From assembly GCA_026419785.1 (NCBI GenBank), contig JAODTK010003555.1, positions 434,001 to 498,000 of the forward strand: DNA of 64,000 nucleotides, read 5' to 3'. Made by a program: the position numbers and the translations under genes. The first letter of the stretch is position 1. Every line of letters begins with the position of its first letter. This document shows, piece after piece, positions 63,401 to 64,000 of the stretch. Source of the stretch: Sclerodactyla briareus. Taxonomy: Eukaryota; Echinodermata; Holothuroidea; Dendrochirotida; Sclerodactylidae. Under the pieces are notes generated by a model that was given only the letters and a program-made list of their open reading frames with translations, was not told where the DNA came from and did not search any database.

Positions 63401-63690
63401 GCTTTATACCCCTCGACGAGATGTTCGTATTGTCTATTCGAGCGTAGTCAATTAATGATTCGTGAAGCATGAAGTTTGGGGAGAGATATTGTGAAGACAA
63501 TTATAAGTACCCCCAATGGGAATCATGATTTCGGCACTTTAATTAATGTACATTGTATAGATATAATTATATTATAGGTAGAGATGTTACTGGTATTCCT
63601 GTCTGTCACTGGGGGCTGTCTTGTGTGATGGATAACAAACTTTATTTATTAGTTCTCCAGTGGCTTCTATAAGGTTATCATTATAGCAAC
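60411..63690. other. No supported gene
   Basis: A 131-codon plus frame at 60784-61179 is the longest here. It is rich in Arg, Tyr and Cys, has no recognisable domain and no supporting splice sites, and I regard it as chance. A degenerate (GT)n with GCGC lies at 61558-61625. Nothing else recognised. Confidence 0.4.
61558..61625 (+). repeat. Degenerate (GT)n/(GC)n tract
   Basis: TGTGTTTGTTTGTGTGAGTG, then GCGTGCGCGTGCGCGCGCG: alternating purine-pyrimidine sequence with Z-DNA potential. Confidence 0.85.
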
Positions 63691-63694
63691 CAAA

Positions 63695-64000
63695 GTCTAG
63701 TTGAGTTTAGTTTAGTGAATAAGGGCTAGGAAGGACATAATCCTCATGAACGACCCCGGAGCCACAACATCCCAGGAAAGGAGAATGAACCAAAACACTA
63801 AATAATTCGCCGTGATCCTGAAAAAAAAATCAAAAGATGTTCTTGAACGCATTCACACTCTTAGAGAAAACAACATTTTCAGGAAGACAATTCCACGCAT
63901 TGATCACTCTCTGCGAGAAGAAATATTTACGACTGTTCCAAGTGCAGCGTTGCCACGAAGCTTGAGACAGTGGCCTCTATTTGCAGTTCACATTGGAAAA
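63695..64000 (-). pseudogene. 3' end of a CR1/L2-like LINE, cut by the window edge
   Basis: Read on the minus strand, the sequence gives KYFFSQRVINAWN.LPENVV and SKSVNAFKN (about 63930-63845), the ORF2 C-terminus. A 3' UTR follows with gatgttgtggctccggggtc and gtccttcctagccc, then a tail of ACTAAACTAAACTCAAC at about 63715-63699. It matches the 3' UTRs of the 1.2 kb (minus) and 11.7 kb (plus) copies. The rest of the element would lie beyond 64000. A frame-preserving block here suggests it may be the youngest of the three. Confidence 0.8.

Noticed and set aside
1..64000. CRISPR arrays, rRNA genes, intact tRNA genes, bacterial operons
   Set aside because: Nothing of this kind was seen. The composition and transposon content are those of an animal nuclear genome.

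Overview
The window reads as non-genic, repeat-rich animal nuclear DNA. It is AT-rich, has no bacterial gene density, and carries long (TA)n, (GT)n, (CT)n, (AAT)n and poly-G tracts. It holds relics of several eukaryotic transposable-element classes: LINEs with an APE endonuclease and reverse transcriptase, Penelope-like elements with a GIY-YIG endonuclease, a Harbinger-type TIR element, a pogo/Tigger-like transposase and SINE-like tails. This mix suits a marine invertebrate (echinoderm, other invertebrate deuterostome or lophotrochozoan). The species cannot be fixed from the sequence alone. I found no intact protein-coding gene. Most open frames are short chance frames or frameshifted pieces of transposons.

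Layout. 0-3 kb: the C-terminal end of a LINE at the left edge, a TA array, then a minus-strand CR1/L2-like LINE relic. 4.1 kb: a GT array. 5.25-6.53 kb: a complete TIR element with TAA target duplications and an internal CCAAT/TATA promoter-like block. 7 kb: a SINE-like tail ending in (AAT)n. 8.6-11.9 kb: the longest CR1/L2-like LINE copy (plus strand), with endonuclease and RT motifs legible across many frameshifts and a (ACTAA)n tail. 12-25 kb: mostly featureless, except a GC-rich block between two (TATG)n arrays at 17.1-17.5 kb. 25.3-26.3 kb: the 3' end of a second LINE family on the minus strand. 29.2 kb: another TA array. 32.1-33.7 kb: the only host-gene candidate, a signal-peptide-like exon plus two small exon-like segments with good splice sites but imperfect reading frames. 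33.8-35.2 kb: a non-autonomous repeat built of diverged modules of about 155 bp and ending in a hairpin. 39-42 kb: a LINE tail, a tRNA-like SINE head and a SINE-like tail. 51.6-52.1 kb: a possible relative of the 33.8 kb repeat. 53.3-53.9 kb: a pogo-type transposase relic. 55.6-60.4 kb: two Penelope-like relics, the first bracketed by TA arrays and followed by a hammerhead-ribozyme-like core. 63.7-64 kb: the 3' end of another minus-strand copy of the CR1/L2-like family.

The elements do not form a pathway. They record successive insertion and decay. The parts most worth checking are the putative secreted-peptide exons (32.1-33.7 kb), the Penelope relic with its hammerhead-like core, the TIR element with its own promoter-like block, and the modular hairpin-ended repeats. 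All protein family calls come from recognising motifs by eye; no database search was run.
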